In this document: positions 54,050 through 62,094 of the stretch, in pieces
Layout of the letters: each line of letters opens with the position of its first letter
Position numbering within the stretch: the first letter of the stretch is position 1
NCBI GenBank assembly: GCA_028279705.1
Contig: JANQNF010000021.1
Coordinates: forward strand, 54,379 to 118,378
Direction of reading: 5' to 3'
DNA: 64,000 bases
DNA from: an archaeon
GTDB lineage: Archaea; Aenigmatarchaeota; Aenigmatarchaeia; QMZP01; JAFGSV01
Translations under genes and position numbers: made by a program
The notes under the pieces: model-generated
What the model was told of the DNA's origin: nothing
Database searches by the model: none
Seen by the model: the letters and a program-made list of their open reading frames with translations, nothing else

Positions 54050-54063
54050 TAAATATATAAAAA
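54050..54063 (+). promoter_or_regulatory. TATA box of the tRNA-Trp gene
   Basis: AAATATATAAAAAG, about 50-60 nt before the first tRNA base. A start about 26 nt downstream would give a leader of about 30 nt that can fold, through CTTGG...CCAAG pairing at 54096-54121, over the first exon. Confidence 0.5.
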
Positions 54064-54117
54064 GATCAAAGCAGAATAAAGAAAAGAGAAAGCCGCTTGG
54101 GTACCCTGTTCGGGGTC

Positions 54118-54158
54118 CAAGATGTGGGACAGGCAGACGGTAGTGCCTGCGCAAAGTC
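54118..54158 (+). other. Acceptor-stem intron of tRNA-Trp
   Basis: One of four equivalent placements of a 41-nt intron (54115-54155 to 54118-54158). CAAGA (54118-54122) pairs with TCTTG (54157-54161), giving a helix across the junctions of the kind the archaeal splicing endonuclease recognises. An inner hairpin CAGGCA/TGCCTG (54130-54149) closes the intron. Confidence 0.65.
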
Positions 54159-54191
54159 TTGAGGTAACTTGGCTATCCTTGCGGGCTCCAG

Positions 54192-54251
54192 AGGTCATCT
54201 GGAGAGCTGACGGGTTTATTGAGGCTTCAATGAGCCGGATGATAAGAAGAA
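54192..54251 (+). ncRNA. tRNA-Trp anticodon intron with C/D-guide-like elements
   Basis: 60-nt intron. Box D-like CTGA at 54207-54210 is preceded by TCTGGAG (54198-54204), complementary to the anticodon loop CTCCAGA. The fifth base before the box (G54202) pairs with C54188, tRNA position 34. A second, weaker box TTGA (54219-54222) follows CGGGTTT (54211-54217); its fifth base (G54214) pairs with C54253, tRNA position 39. Box C-like ATGATAA is at 54239-54245. Archaeal pre-tRNA-Trp introns are known C/D guides for 2'-O-methylation of positions 34 and 39. Confidence 0.6.
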
Positions 54252-54286
54252 ACCCGCTTATATGGGTTCAAATCCCATAGACCCCA

Positions 54287-54298
54287 CTTTTTATTTTT
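54287..54298 (+). terminator. T-rich terminator of tRNA-Trp
   Basis: CTTTTTATTTTT immediately follows the discriminator base. Oligo-T runs are the usual archaeal termination signal. Confidence 0.5.
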
Positions 54299-54302
54299 CA
54301 CT

Positions 54303-54503
54303 TTAGGCAACAGGCTTGATGTCCAGCCAGACTTTCTGGATAGCCGACCTGTAAGTAGAAAGATCAGTTTTTGACACTATGGTACCATCGTCTCCTAGAT
54401 TCACCTCAGCATATTCACTTAATATTTTCAAAGCCTTACCCGGATCTGCTGGAGTTGCAGTTCTCTGGTCGCCTGTCACTTCGTAAACGAAATTCTTGCC
54501 CAC
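54303..54503 (-). CDS. Small hypothetical protein
   Basis: 66 residues from a GTG start. It reads as a small alpha/beta protein (VYEVTGDQR ... ALKILSEYAEVNL). TTTAAA at about 54538-54543 gives a start about 12 nt upstream of the GTG. Strand pattern is protein-like, but with no recognised family and a weak start, confidence is moderate. It ends next to the tRNA-Trp terminator. Confidence 0.55.
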   Translation of the reverse strand: MGKNFVYEVTGDQRTATPADPGKALKILSEYAEVNLGDDGTIVSKTDLSTYRSAIQKVWLDIKPVA

Positions 54504-54558
54504 TGAAACACGTCCTTGATAAGAAATAGACGGTGAAGAAATTTAAACCTCGAGTATG

Positions 54559-55140
54559 TCAAGCCTTCAGTATCTTCGCCTTCACTTCGTCGAAGTGCTT
54601 TGGAAGATCTTCTGGTGCTATCTTTGCCTTAGTGTAACCCGAGAACATCTTCTTGTAATTTTCGGCACTTTCCTTCTTCACGTGCTCTGCGTGGGCTGCG
54701 ACGTGCTGGCCCTTTATCCTGTCCTCTCCTGGAAGTATGTCTTCGGAGTGTGCGACTTTCAGCCCGCCGTCGACTGCGCCCTTGAGCGCTGCATAGGTCC
54801 TGTTACCCTTCGTCGATCTGTGAAGGCCTGAATCGAGCACGGCTTCCTTGACCTTGCCTTTGGCCTTGGTGCCGCAGAGAAGCCCTGTCAGGTATGCTGC
54901 CGGTACGTTTCCGGTTCCAGCAAGCCATCCAAACTTCTTCAGTTCCTTTGAATCAGCAGTGAAAAGCGTCTTGTCACCTTCAGTCTGGTATTCGACAATC
55001 TGGCAGGTGACGTTCTTTACGGACTTTCTCACAACTATCCTGTGCTTGCCGCTCTTTAGGAGCTTCAGCCTCTTGTGGTAGTCGGTCTTTAGGATCCTCC
55101 TTCTCCTGTGAGGAACTATGGTCTTTCTTCCCTTAGGCAT
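54559..55140 (-). CDS. rpl18: Ribosomal protein uL18
   Basis: 193 residues, archaeal length. Core features: [23 protein letters not shown] (split) with LVVRKS-type strand, [15 protein letters not shown], and [10 protein letters not shown]. uL18 binds 5S rRNA. Its start overlaps the end of eL19 by 8 nt. The usual archaeal downstream genes uS5 and uL30 are missing here. Confidence 0.93.
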   Translation of the reverse strand: MPKGRKTIVPHRRRRILKTDYHKRLKLLKSGKHRIVVRKSVKNVTCQIVEYQTEGDKTLFTADSKELKKFGWLAGTGNVPAAYLTGLLCGTKAKGKVKEAVLDSGLHRSTKGNRTYAALKGAVDGGLKVAHSEDILPGEDRIKGQHVAAHAEHVKKESAENYKKMFSGYTKAKIAPEDLPKHFDEVKAKILKA

Positions 55141-55600
55141 TCACGTCACCCTTCTTGCTCCCTTTTATGAAACCGTTATCCTTGAGGTATGCCAGCATGT
55201 GCTTTTTGTTCCTGAACTCGCCGCCCTTGGACCTCTTGTACATGTCGCCGTAGACTGACTTCTCTATCTGCCCTTTGTCGCGAAGTTCCTTGAGAAGCGC
55301 TCTCTGCGCCCTTACTGTCCTCATCCACAGCGCCTTCTTGTCAACCTTGGCATACTTTGTCCCGCCTTTCTTTCCTGCACCGCCGCTTCTGCCCTTCTTC
55401 TTCTGGGCAAGCTTTCTTTTTGCCTCCGTCCTTGTGGTTCCCTTCTTCTGCTTCTTTGTTATGAGGTTCTTGACTATGAGATGCTTGACGTCGTTTCTTG
55501 TGAGCGCTTCCTCTATGTCCTTGTCCTGCGCCATCCTCACCCTTTTGGGGCTGCACTTCATGACCTTTGATGCAAGCCTTTTCTGGTAAGATGTATCCAT
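55133..55600 (-). CDS. rpl19e: Ribosomal protein eL19
   Basis: 155 residues from the ATG at 55600 ([16 protein letters not shown]); an in-frame GTG at 55609 lies before the uS2 stop. Very basic middle ([14 protein letters not shown]) and C-terminal [16 protein letters not shown] are diagnostic. It forms an intersubunit bridge in archaeal ribosomes. Translationally coupled to both neighbours. Confidence 0.94.
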   Translation of the reverse strand: MDTSYQKRLASKVMKCSPKRVRMAQDKDIEEALTRNDVKHLIVKNLITKKQKKGTTRTEAKRKLAQKKKGRSGGAGKKGGTKYAKVDKKALWMRTVRAQRALLKELRDKGQIEKSVYGDMYKRSKGGEFRNKKHMLAYLKDNGFIKGSKKGDVNA

Positions 55601-55605
55601 AAGAA

Positions 55606-56289
55606 TCACTCTTCCTTCTTCGTGGTCTTCTTGACGGCTTTCTTTGCAGGCTTTTCTTCTTTTTCGTCCTCGTCCTGCTTCTTCGCATCTGCTGCTGGCT
55701 GCTGAACGGGAAGTTCTCCGCCGAAGTCCTCGATTGTGTATTTGAAATCAGAATCGTTCTTTATCTTTCCCTGCTTCTTTAGAAGTTCTCTTGAAAGGAG
55801 CATGAATACCATCGCAAGCGACTTCTTGCCGTTGTTGTTTGCGGGTATGAGCAAGTCGACGTCGCTTGCCTCGTTGAACGTGTCGCAGAGTGCGACCATC
55901 GGTATCCTCTTCTTCTTGGCTTCCTTCACCGCGTTCTCGTCCACAAGCGGGTCTACGGAGATGACGACGTCTGGCTCGAAGAAGTCCCTGTAGGAAGGAT
56001 TAGTGAGCGTTCCCGGAGAGAACCTGCCTGCTATTGCTTTTGAACCTGTGACCTCTGCGAACTTGAGCACAGCCTCAGCGGCGTTGCTCTTCCTGGAAAC
56101 TACGAGTATGTTCTCGAATTTTGAAAGGAAGCTTGCTGTCGTGACTATCCTTGCGTCCACCTTCCTTAAGTTGAACACAGCAAGCCCGTCATCCCTTATC
56201 TTGTAGACGAACTGCCTTAGGTACTTCGTGCACGACTTCATTCCTATGTGTACGCCCGCTGACAGGTAATCGGTCCTTTCTGCTAACAT
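55606..56289 (-). CDS. rps2: Ribosomal protein uS2
   Basis: 227 residues from the ATG at 56289; a GTG at 56298 is an alternative. Homology includes YLSAGVHIGMK near the N-terminus, RFSPGTLTNPSY, and PDVVISVDP. The C-terminal 30 residues form a charged, Lys/Glu-rich extension. In most archaea rps2 lies in another operon with rpoN or uS9; here it heads a uS2-eL19-uL18 operon. Confidence 0.93.
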   Translation of the reverse strand: MLAERTDYLSAGVHIGMKSCTKYLRQFVYKIRDDGLAVFNLRKVDARIVTTASFLSKFENILVVSRKSNAAEAVLKFAEVTGSKAIAGRFSPGTLTNPSYRDFFEPDVVISVDPLVDENAVKEAKKKRIPMVALCDTFNEASDVDLLIPANNNGKKSLAMVFMLLSRELLKKQGKIKNDSDFKYTIEDFGGELPVQQPAADAKKQDEDEKEEKPAKKAVKKTTKKEE

Positions 56290-56380
56290 ACTCAACACAT
56301 CATATATTATGAACAGTTATTAATAGTTTTCGTTATATTTGCCCCTTTAAAAATATAAATGCACCCCCATACGGCGACAT

Positions 56381-57379
56381 TCAATGCATTTTGTTTTCTT
56401 TGAGTATGAACGCGGGAAAGTACGTCTTCTTGAACTCCCTGTATATGGGAACATTCTCCGTCACGTGTATTATCCGGGGAAACTTCTCCCTTATTTTCCT
56501 TTCTATCTTCTTGAACTCCCACCTGTCCTTGGCCTCTATTGTTATCTCTATGTCCCATTCCCCGAGTATCTTGGTCACGCATGGGACATTGGGATGTGAC
56601 TTCAGATAGGACATGAGCATTTCCTCGTCCTCTACCGATATGTTGTAGTACTTCACGAGCAGGACGTTTTTTATGTAGTTTGTTTTGGAAAAATCTATGA
56701 AAACCCTCGAGCTCTTAAGCACCTTGATCTTCTCGAGATGGCGTATCCTGCTGACGACTGTCCTTGCATCGCAGCCGGCGACCTTTGCTATGTCCACTGA
56801 ACTCTTTCTTGCATCTTCGGCTATCTGCGAGAGTATGAACATGTCCCTGTCACTCATTTCGACCGCCTCGCGGTCGCCTCCTATGATGAACGGGTCATCG
56901 TAGTTTCTCAGAGCGGTCATGTACTTCATGCAGGAGAACCTCGCGACTATAGTCGTGACTATGTTGCAGCTTTCTATCTGTTCGGAGAAGTCAGCCATTA
57001 TCTTTCTGAGGAGTTTATTGAATTGGGAGGGGTTCCTGGCACCGAACGTGCAGAGGAGGTCGTACCTGCCACCGCAGCTTGCCACCCACATAGTATGCGG
57101 ATCTCTTATGATGAAATCTTTGAACTTTTCAAATTTTGCTTCACTTATGTAATTTAGCCTGAAGAGTACCCTGAAGTTAAGTACACCCAGTTTGGAATAG
57201 TCTATGAGTGAATAGAAACCTTTTATCACCCCATTTTTGATGAGAGTGTTCATTGTGTAGCTGACTATCTGCTCACTCCTTTTTATCTGCCTTCCGATGT
57301 CCTTGAGGCGTGACCTTGCATTCAGGTCAAGGTGTCCTATGACGCGTTCTTCCGTGACTGAAAGCTTTTCGTTTGCCAT
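56381..57379 (-). CDS. Double Lrp/AsnC regulator (HTH-RAM-HTH-RAM)
   Basis: 332 residues with two complete Lrp-like units: winged HTH (about 8-55) plus RAM domain (about 65-145), then HTH (about 175-225) plus RAM (about 235-315). Lrp proteins usually have one unit and dimerise; this one carries a pseudo-dimer in one chain. It is divergent from a KamA-like gene with a palindrome between them. Internal-duplication origin is inferred from the matched order. Confidence 0.82.
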   Translation of the reverse strand: MANEKLSVTEERVIGHLDLNARSRLKDIGRQIKRSEQIVSYTMNTLIKNGVIKGFYSLIDYSKLGVLNFRVLFRLNYISEAKFEKFKDFIIRDPHTMWVASCGGRYDLLCTFGARNPSQFNKLLRKIMADFSEQIESCNIVTTIVARFSCMKYMTALRNYDDPFIIGGDREAVEMSDRDMFILSQIAEDARKSSVDIAKVAGCDARTVVSRIRHLEKIKVLKSSRVFIDFSKTNYIKNVLLVKYYNISVEDEEMLMSYLKSHPNVPCVTKILGEWDIEITIEAKDRWEFKKIERKIREKFPRIIHVTENVPIYREFKKTYFPAFILKENKMH

Positions 57380-57417
57380 ATTTTTTGTTTTATATACATG
57401 ATTTAAATAGATCTTTG

Positions 57418-57433
57418 TATTTTTGTAAAAATA
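57418..57433. promoter_or_regulatory. AT-rich palindromic operator candidate
   Basis: TATTTTT-GT-AAAAATA, 7-bp perfect arms, in the 130-nt gap between the double-Lrp gene and the KamA-like gene. It lies about 40 nt upstream of the Lrp start and its TTTGTAAAAAT core also occurs upstream of the other Lrp gene (about 10331-10341). Likely Lrp operator; inferred. Confidence 0.5.
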
Positions 57434-57509
57434 AATAGTGCGAAAATTGAATATATCGTAACCACAATACTGTCAGTGGTAGCAGGATTTCACTTCTTGC
57501 GGTGACACG

Positions 57510-59063
57510 ATGGAATATTATAAAGGGACAGAAGCGCCATGGGAGGCGTTCAAAGTAGACGAAGCTACGTGGAGGGACCCCTCATGGCAGCTGAAGCACT
57601 CCATAAGGGACCCAAACGAACTGTCACTCTACGTTGACCTTGACCAGACTCAGGTCAAGATGATAAGCCATGCCATGAAAAAGGGAAAACCGATGAGGAT
57701 ACCTCCATATTACGTGGCCCTCATGGGAAAGAACCCGACCGGTGTCATAGGTGGGAAGTCGGTGTCTGACGATGTCAGCGGAACTTTCCGTCAGGCCGTG
57801 CCTACGCCGGCTTACTATCTTTTCAAGGCAGGAGTTCCGGATCCAATGTCAGAGGGCAAGAGATCGGTTGGTAAGGCTTACCAGAGATATGTGGACAGGG
57901 TGGCGCTCATGTCCAGCCCAAGCGGTATATGTCACATGTACTGCGGTTTCTGCCAGCGCGGCAAGGACATGAAAAAGGTTGATGGTGATAAGCATTTCGT
58001 GGAACTGGAAGACGGTATGGCCTACATAACGGAAAACCGGAACATAAAGGAAGTCCTCGTGACCGGTGGTGACGCTCTGGCGCTTTCCGAGTCGAATCTC
58101 ATATACATACTTGACAGGCTCTCAAAGATAGGTCACGTGGAGTCCGTAAGGATATCGTCCAGGCTGCCCGTTACGCATCCTTACGCAGTCACAGACGATA
58201 AGCTGGAGATGATTTCTGAATACTCAAGAAACGGGAAGGGTGGAAAAGGATCGCCTAACATATACGTAGTTACCCACGCCAATTCTCCAGAAGAGCTCAC
58301 AGAAGACATGCAGGACGCGGTTACGAGGATGAGAAGGAACGGGTTTGATGTACGTAACCAGGCAGTGCTCTTGAAGGGAGTCAACGACGATTTCGGCAAA
58401 CTAAGCAGATTGTATTCGGGACTTCATCATATGGGTGTCAATCCACGGTACATGTTTCAGTGTCACAAGGTTGAAGGACTCGCTTCCGACATCGTCCCAA
58501 TAAATGTCGGGCAGGCACTTGTATCGGAGCTCAGGGGACAGGAGGGAAGTAGTATACCAGTCTACGCTGTCAACATGGTCGGCGGTGGAGGCAAGACTGT
58601 AATCACACCTTCCGGCGACAATGGCATTCAGGATTTCGAGTACAATCTTTCCAAAAACATGCGCACATGGGACAACAGGGTGGTTGAATACGAGGAACTT
58701 CTCAGGGTGAGTGAAAGTGGCTATGAAAAGGGGATGCAGGCGATGTCCAGGTTCTATGGCGACGAGAGTATAAGAGACTACGCCGAAAAAGATGAAGGAG
58801 AATTCAAGGTACGCGAGACATCTTCAGGTAAGTTCAGGCCTTCAGTTATAGTTGTCGACGACAATGATCCGGAAAACGTACTTTACGTCACCAATGTTAA
58901 AGCGCCCGATGTCATGGAAAGGGACGAGAAGCTTGACAAGATGGGCTTTTACAGGAATGGCCCTGAGCTGGGTTTCAGCAGCGAATCATACGTGACAGAC
59001 CCTTCGGGTTTCACACCGCAGTTCTTGCTTCTTGGAGAATCGGATACGTATATTGGTCAGTAG
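57510..59063 (+). CDS. KamA-family radical SAM protein (lysine-2,3-aminomutase-like)
   Basis: 517 residues. Radical SAM motif Cys141-x3-Cys145-x2-Cys148 in CHMYCGFC, with GGDALALSESNL (about 188-199) resembling the GGDP/L segment of KamA enzymes and RISSRLPVTHPYAV the typical SRxP..P region. Lysine aminomutases make beta-lysine, an osmolyte in some archaea. The motif CGFCQRG differs from the common CRHCTRR, and a C-terminal extension (about 400-517) is unusual, so the substrate may differ. Confidence 0.82.
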   Translation: MEYYKGTEAPWEAFKVDEATWRDPSWQLKHSIRDPNELSLYVDLDQTQVKMISHAMKKGKPMRIPPYYVALMGKNPTGVIGGKSVSDDVSGTFRQAVPTPAYYLFKAGVPDPMSEGKRSVGKAYQRYVDRVALMSSPSGICHMYCGFCQRGKDMKKVDGDKHFVELEDGMAYITENRNIKEVLVTGGDALALSESNLIYILDRLSKIGHVESVRISSRLPVTHPYAVTDDKLEMISEYSRNGKGGKGSPNIYVVTHANSPEELTEDMQDAVTRMRRNGFDVRNQAVLLKGVNDDFGKLSRLYSGLHHMGVNPRYMFQCHKVEGLASDIVPINVGQALVSELRGQEGSSIPVYAVNMVGGGGKTVITPSGDNGIQDFEYNLSKNMRTWDNRVVEYEELLRVSESGYEKGMQAMSRFYGDESIRDYAEKDEGEFKVRETSSGKFRPSVIVVDDNDPENVLYVTNVKAPDVMERDEKLDKMGFYRNGPELGFSSESYVTDPSGFTPQFLLLGESDTYIGQ

Positions 59064-59683
59064 AAGTCATCGGAGATCTTGTCCAGGACCAGATGGACGT
59101 CCTTTAGAACGGGCTGCCCGTGTCCCGGCAGAAGCTTTTCTATCTTCATTCCCTTGAGCTTTTCAAGCGACTTCTTCATCTCTTCCTCGCTTCCGCCCGG
59201 AAGGTCGGTCCTTCCGATGCCGTTTGAAAAGACAGTGTCACCTGAGAATAGTATCTTGTTCTTATCGTCGTATAGGCATATGGAACCGGGGCTGTGCCCT
59301 GGGGTGTGTATCACTTTCAGGCCAGCTATCTCGTCGCCGTCCTTGAGCCTCTTTTCGACCTTGTGTGACCTCATGTTTCCGTCGAAGAAATCTGCAAAGC
59401 TCAGCTCCTGGTCGCCCTTCTCGACGACATCAGCGTCCCCGTCGTGTATGGCTATCTTGGCCTCGAAAAAGAACCCGTTACCTCCGACATGGTCGAAGTG
59501 CCCGTGTGTGTTTACGACCCACTCTATCTCGTCCATCTTCTTTCCCATCATCTTGAACATGTCCATCATCCTGGTGAAGTTGAGACCTGTCCCGGCATCG
59601 ATTACAGTATTTCCAACAACGTAGATGTTGGAATCTGAATCAGAAAGATGTATCATCGATACGTCGCCGATTTTCTTTATCAT
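59057..59683 (-). CDS. Metallo-beta-lactamase-fold hydrolase (glyoxalase-II-like)
   Basis: 208 residues. Metal-binding NTHGHFDHVGG (about 57-67), HTPGHSPGSICLY (about 110-122), FSGDTVF (about 129-135) and LPGHGQP (about 186-192) are all intact, as in glyoxalase II-type thioester hydrolases. Substrate unknown. It ends 7 nt inside the convergent KamA-like gene. Confidence 0.88.
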   Translation of the reverse strand: MIKKIGDVSMIHLSDSDSNIYVVGNTVIDAGTGLNFTRMMDMFKMMGKKMDEIEWVVNTHGHFDHVGGNGFFFEAKIAIHDGDADVVEKGDQELSFADFFDGNMRSHKVEKRLKDGDEIAGLKVIHTPGHSPGSICLYDDKNKILFSGDTVFSNGIGRTDLPGGSEEEMKKSLEKLKGMKIEKLLPGHGQPVLKDVHLVLDKISDDFY

Positions 59684-59749
59684 TTTACCACCGATATTTC
59701 TGTTATATGATTGTCTCCAAAGAATAAATAAGTTGCCCGGGAAAAGTAT

Positions 59750-60013
59750 TTAAGTCTTTCGCGTTGCGAGACTTAAGACGAGTTCTTCGACTTCGCTTCT
59801 TGACGGTTTAGGTTGTATTGCTTCCCAGCCGATGTTGGCAAGGAAGCTCACCGCAGCTGCCATGTACCCGTCGGCCTGTTTACAAGAATCCCCGTGTTCT
59901 TGGTGGAGCTTTCGTGCAGCTTTCTTCATCTCCCCGTCGGTAGAGTCCTTCATGTAAGCTGAGTAGACGTTTATCAGCTCCTGCCTGAGTTTCTCGTGGT
60001 CTGGGACTTTCAT
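59750..60013 (-). CDS. Small hypothetical protein
   Basis: 87 residues, mostly helical, with no recognised motif and one Cys (about 43). Preceded by a short AT-rich spacer on its strand. Codon use resembles the neighbouring genes, supporting coding status. Confidence 0.65.
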   Translation of the reverse strand: MKVPDHEKLRQELINVYSAYMKDSTDGEMKKAARKLHQEHGDSCKQADGYMAAAVSFLANIGWEAIQPKPSRSEVEELVLSLATRKT

Positions 60014-60081
60014 GAGAAAAGTATCGTTCCCCGTCTTAAACGCTTAACTGTTAAAAGGCATGCAAAAACTTTGATACGTTA

Positions 60082-60426
60082 TCATCTGAAATAAAAGCTG
60101 TCCTTTATGCGCGCCATTTTCATACTCTTAAGGACAGACTCGCTTACGTTTTTGAGATAAAACTCTGGATTGCCGTATGCTGTGTTTATTTTAAGGATAT
60201 GGGAAAGCAGTAGCGAGACATACGGACATCCGCTTTCTTCAGTGACGTTGTTCAGATCGAAGCCTTCCGGCGCTTCAGATCTTGCGTAGATGATGCTGAG
60301 TTCTTCCATGATTTCGCGGGCCTGGGCGTGGTCTATGGGGGCGTTACCATTCCTGATTCTTGGTATGTCATCAACTGAAAGGTAGCTCAGTTCATGTTCT
60401 GAAGCATAATTTGTGGAATCGTCCAT
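60082..60426 (-). CDS. Small hypothetical protein
   Basis: 114 residues, mixed alpha/beta with an acidic N-terminal half and helical C-terminal part. No motif recognised. A TATA-like TTTATAAA (complement of about 60447-60455) lies about 25 nt upstream of the ATG at 60426. Confidence 0.65.
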   Translation of the reverse strand: MDDSTNYASEHELSYLSVDDIPRIRNGNAPIDHAQAREIMEELSIIYARSEAPEGFDLNNVTEESGCPYVSLLLSHILKINTAYGNPEFYLKNVSESVLKSMKMARIKDSFYFR

Positions 60427-60484
60427 GAGAAAAAATGAAAAATAAGCTTTATAAAAGTGAGGTTTGTCTCAGCTTTTTGGATCC

Positions 60485-61879
60485 TTATCTCAGTTTCCAC
60501 TTGACACCTGTTGGCGAATCCTCGAGTATGACGCCAAGTTCATTCAATTTGTCTCTTATGGAATCGGACTTCACCCAGTCCTTGTTCTTCCGCGCCTCTT
60601 CTCTCTCCTGTATGAGCTTTTCCACTTCCGCGCTCAGGTCTTTTGGTTTTCCCGTGTCCAGAAGTCCCAGCACCCGGTCGAAGTCCATCATTAGGTCCTT
60701 TACCATCCTGGCACCTTTTTTACCGAGTTTCCCCTTCTCGGACAAAACGTTGACCTCCTTCACAAGTCCAAACACCGCTGCGAGCGCTTCCGGTGTGTTA
60801 AGATCATCGTCCATTGCATCGGAAAAGTCCTTCTCGGCCTTTGATGTAATCTTCGCCATGCCGGCGAATTCCTCACCTTTGGGATCTTTTAGCATGTCCA
60901 TGAAGTCGAGCAGCCTGTTAACTGAAGCCTCCGCCGCGTCGAGTCCCTTTAGCGTGAAGTTGAGCTTCTGCCTGTAGTGTGCAGACAGCAAAAGATAACG
61001 TATCGCTTTGGGGCTGTACCCCTTCTTGAGCAGGTCCCTGAGCGTGTAGAAGTTTCCAAGTGACTTTGACATCTTCTTGTTCTCGACCAGCAGGTGTTCG
61101 TTGTGAATCCACCACTTGGCGAAGGGCTTTCCCGTCGCTGCCTCGTACTGTGCAATCTCGTTCTCATGATGCGGGAATATAAGGTCCACGCCGCCCGTGT
61201 GTATGTCAAAGGTCTCGCCAAGGTACTTGGAAGACATCGCAGAACATTCTATGTGCCAGCCCGGTCTTCCCTTGCCAAGTTCAGTGTCCCACGACACGTC
61301 GCCGTCTTCCTCGTTCCATGCCTTCCAGAGGGCAAAGTCCTGTGCCTGGTCCTTTTCATATTCGTCCTGGCTGACGCGTGCCCCGGTTTTCAGCCCTTTC
61401 TTGTCGAGCTTTGCAAGCTTTCCATAGTCACCGAACTTGGATATGTCGAAATATACCGATCCGTCATCGCTTTTGTAAGCGTATCCTTTTTCGATCAGGG
61501 CACTCACTATTCCAACCATCTCCCTGATGTGCTCTGTTGCTTCCGGGTAGGCGAAACCGGGTTTGATGTTGAGTTTCTTTATGTCTTCAAAGAACGCGGC
61601 CTTGTAGGTTTCAGTGTACTCCTTCAGGTTAACGCCTTCCTTCCTGGACCCCTTTATGGTCTTGTCGTCGACATCCGTGATGTTCATGATGAGCTTGACG
61701 CTGTAGCCGCAGTATTCTAGGTAGCGCCTCAGTATGTCTGAGAAAATATAGGACCTGAAGTTTCCGATGTGTGCATAGTCGTACACGGTCGGACCGCAGG
61801 AATACATCCTGACTTCATTGCCTTTGATGGGACTGAATGCCTCCTTCTCTCGCCCGAGCGTGTTGAACAACTTTAGCAC
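60485..61879 (-). CDS. cysS: Cysteinyl-tRNA synthetase
   Basis: 464 residues from a GTG at 61879, chosen because GGAAGGTG lies just upstream and the protein then starts [10 protein letters not shown] as in the family; the GTG at 61909 would add 10 residues. CysRS features: [15 protein letters not shown] (HIGH), zinc ligands near [17 protein letters not shown] and KKMSKSLGN (KMSKS). The anticodon-binding C-terminus is complete. An independent gene, with TATA at 61915-61924. Confidence 0.93.
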   Translation of the reverse strand: MLKLFNTLGREKEAFSPIKGNEVRMYSCGPTVYDYAHIGNFRSYIFSDILRRYLEYCGYSVKLIMNITDVDDKTIKGSRKEGVNLKEYTETYKAAFFEDIKKLNIKPGFAYPEATEHIREMVGIVSALIEKGYAYKSDDGSVYFDISKFGDYGKLAKLDKKGLKTGARVSQDEYEKDQAQDFALWKAWNEEDGDVSWDTELGKGRPGWHIECSAMSSKYLGETFDIHTGGVDLIFPHHENEIAQYEAATGKPFAKWWIHNEHLLVENKKMSKSLGNFYTLRDLLKKGYSPKAIRYLLLSAHYRQKLNFTLKGLDAAEASVNRLLDFMDMLKDPKGEEFAGMAKITSKAEKDFSDAMDDDLNTPEALAAVFGLVKEVNVLSEKGKLGKKGARMVKDLMMDFDRVLGLLDTGKPKDLSAEVEKLIQEREEARKNKDWVKSDSIRDKLNELGVILEDSPTGVKWKLR

Positions 61880-62005
61880 GTTTTCACCTTCCAGTTTTAA
61901 TATTGGCACTTTTGCAATTTAACCTTACATGGGAGCGAATTAAATCTGTTTGTGACCATTCTTGGAATTTCTGCAGTGCCTGCAAAACAATTTAAAAGTC
62001 TTGAG

Positions 62006-62020
62006 GTTATAAATTATAAC
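62006..62020. promoter_or_regulatory. PerR-box-like palindrome upstream of rubrerythrin genes
   Basis: GTTATAA-A-TTATAAC, a perfect 15-bp palindrome 75 nt before the first rubrerythrin-like gene. The bacterial PerR consensus is TTATAATnATTATAA, so this looks like a one-base-shorter half-site spacing. A TATA-like tttaaaag (about 61991-61998) is just upstream. Role in oxidative-stress control is inference. Confidence 0.45.
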
Positions 62021-62094
62021 ACCGTTTTAGGTCTCAATGAATACTGTTTCCGTCTTATTTTTAAGCCAAGAGACCAAAAAAGGAGAGTGGTTCT

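Larger units (their letters stand above)
54112..54286 (+). tRNA. tRNA-Trp(CCA) interrupted by two introns
   Basis: The 3' part is unmistakable: T arm ATGGG-TTCAAAT-CCCAT (54262-54278), acceptor strand AGACCCC (54279-54285), A73 (54286). Anticodon stem GCGGG (54181-54185)/CCCGC (54253-54257) encloses CTCCAG-A with anticodon CCA at 54188-54190. The D arm is AGGT (54162-54165), loop AACTTGGCTA with G18G19, TCCT (54176-54179), and T8 is 54160. The 5' acceptor strand GGGGTCT is complete only if a 41-nt intron is removed; its ends are ambiguous by 3 nt because GTC occurs at both junctions (between positions 3/4 and 6/7). Intron 2 is 54192-54251, the canonical 37/38 site. The mature form has a perfect 7-bp acceptor stem. 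Confidence 0.85.

Noticed and set aside
54060..54290. RNase P RNA or SRP RNA
   Set aside because: The region is strongly structured and GAAACCCGCTTAT resembles the RNase P 3' core, but the universal GGAAGTC-type element and SRP S-domain bases are missing, and a complete tRNA-Trp cloverleaf explains the sequence once two introns are removed.
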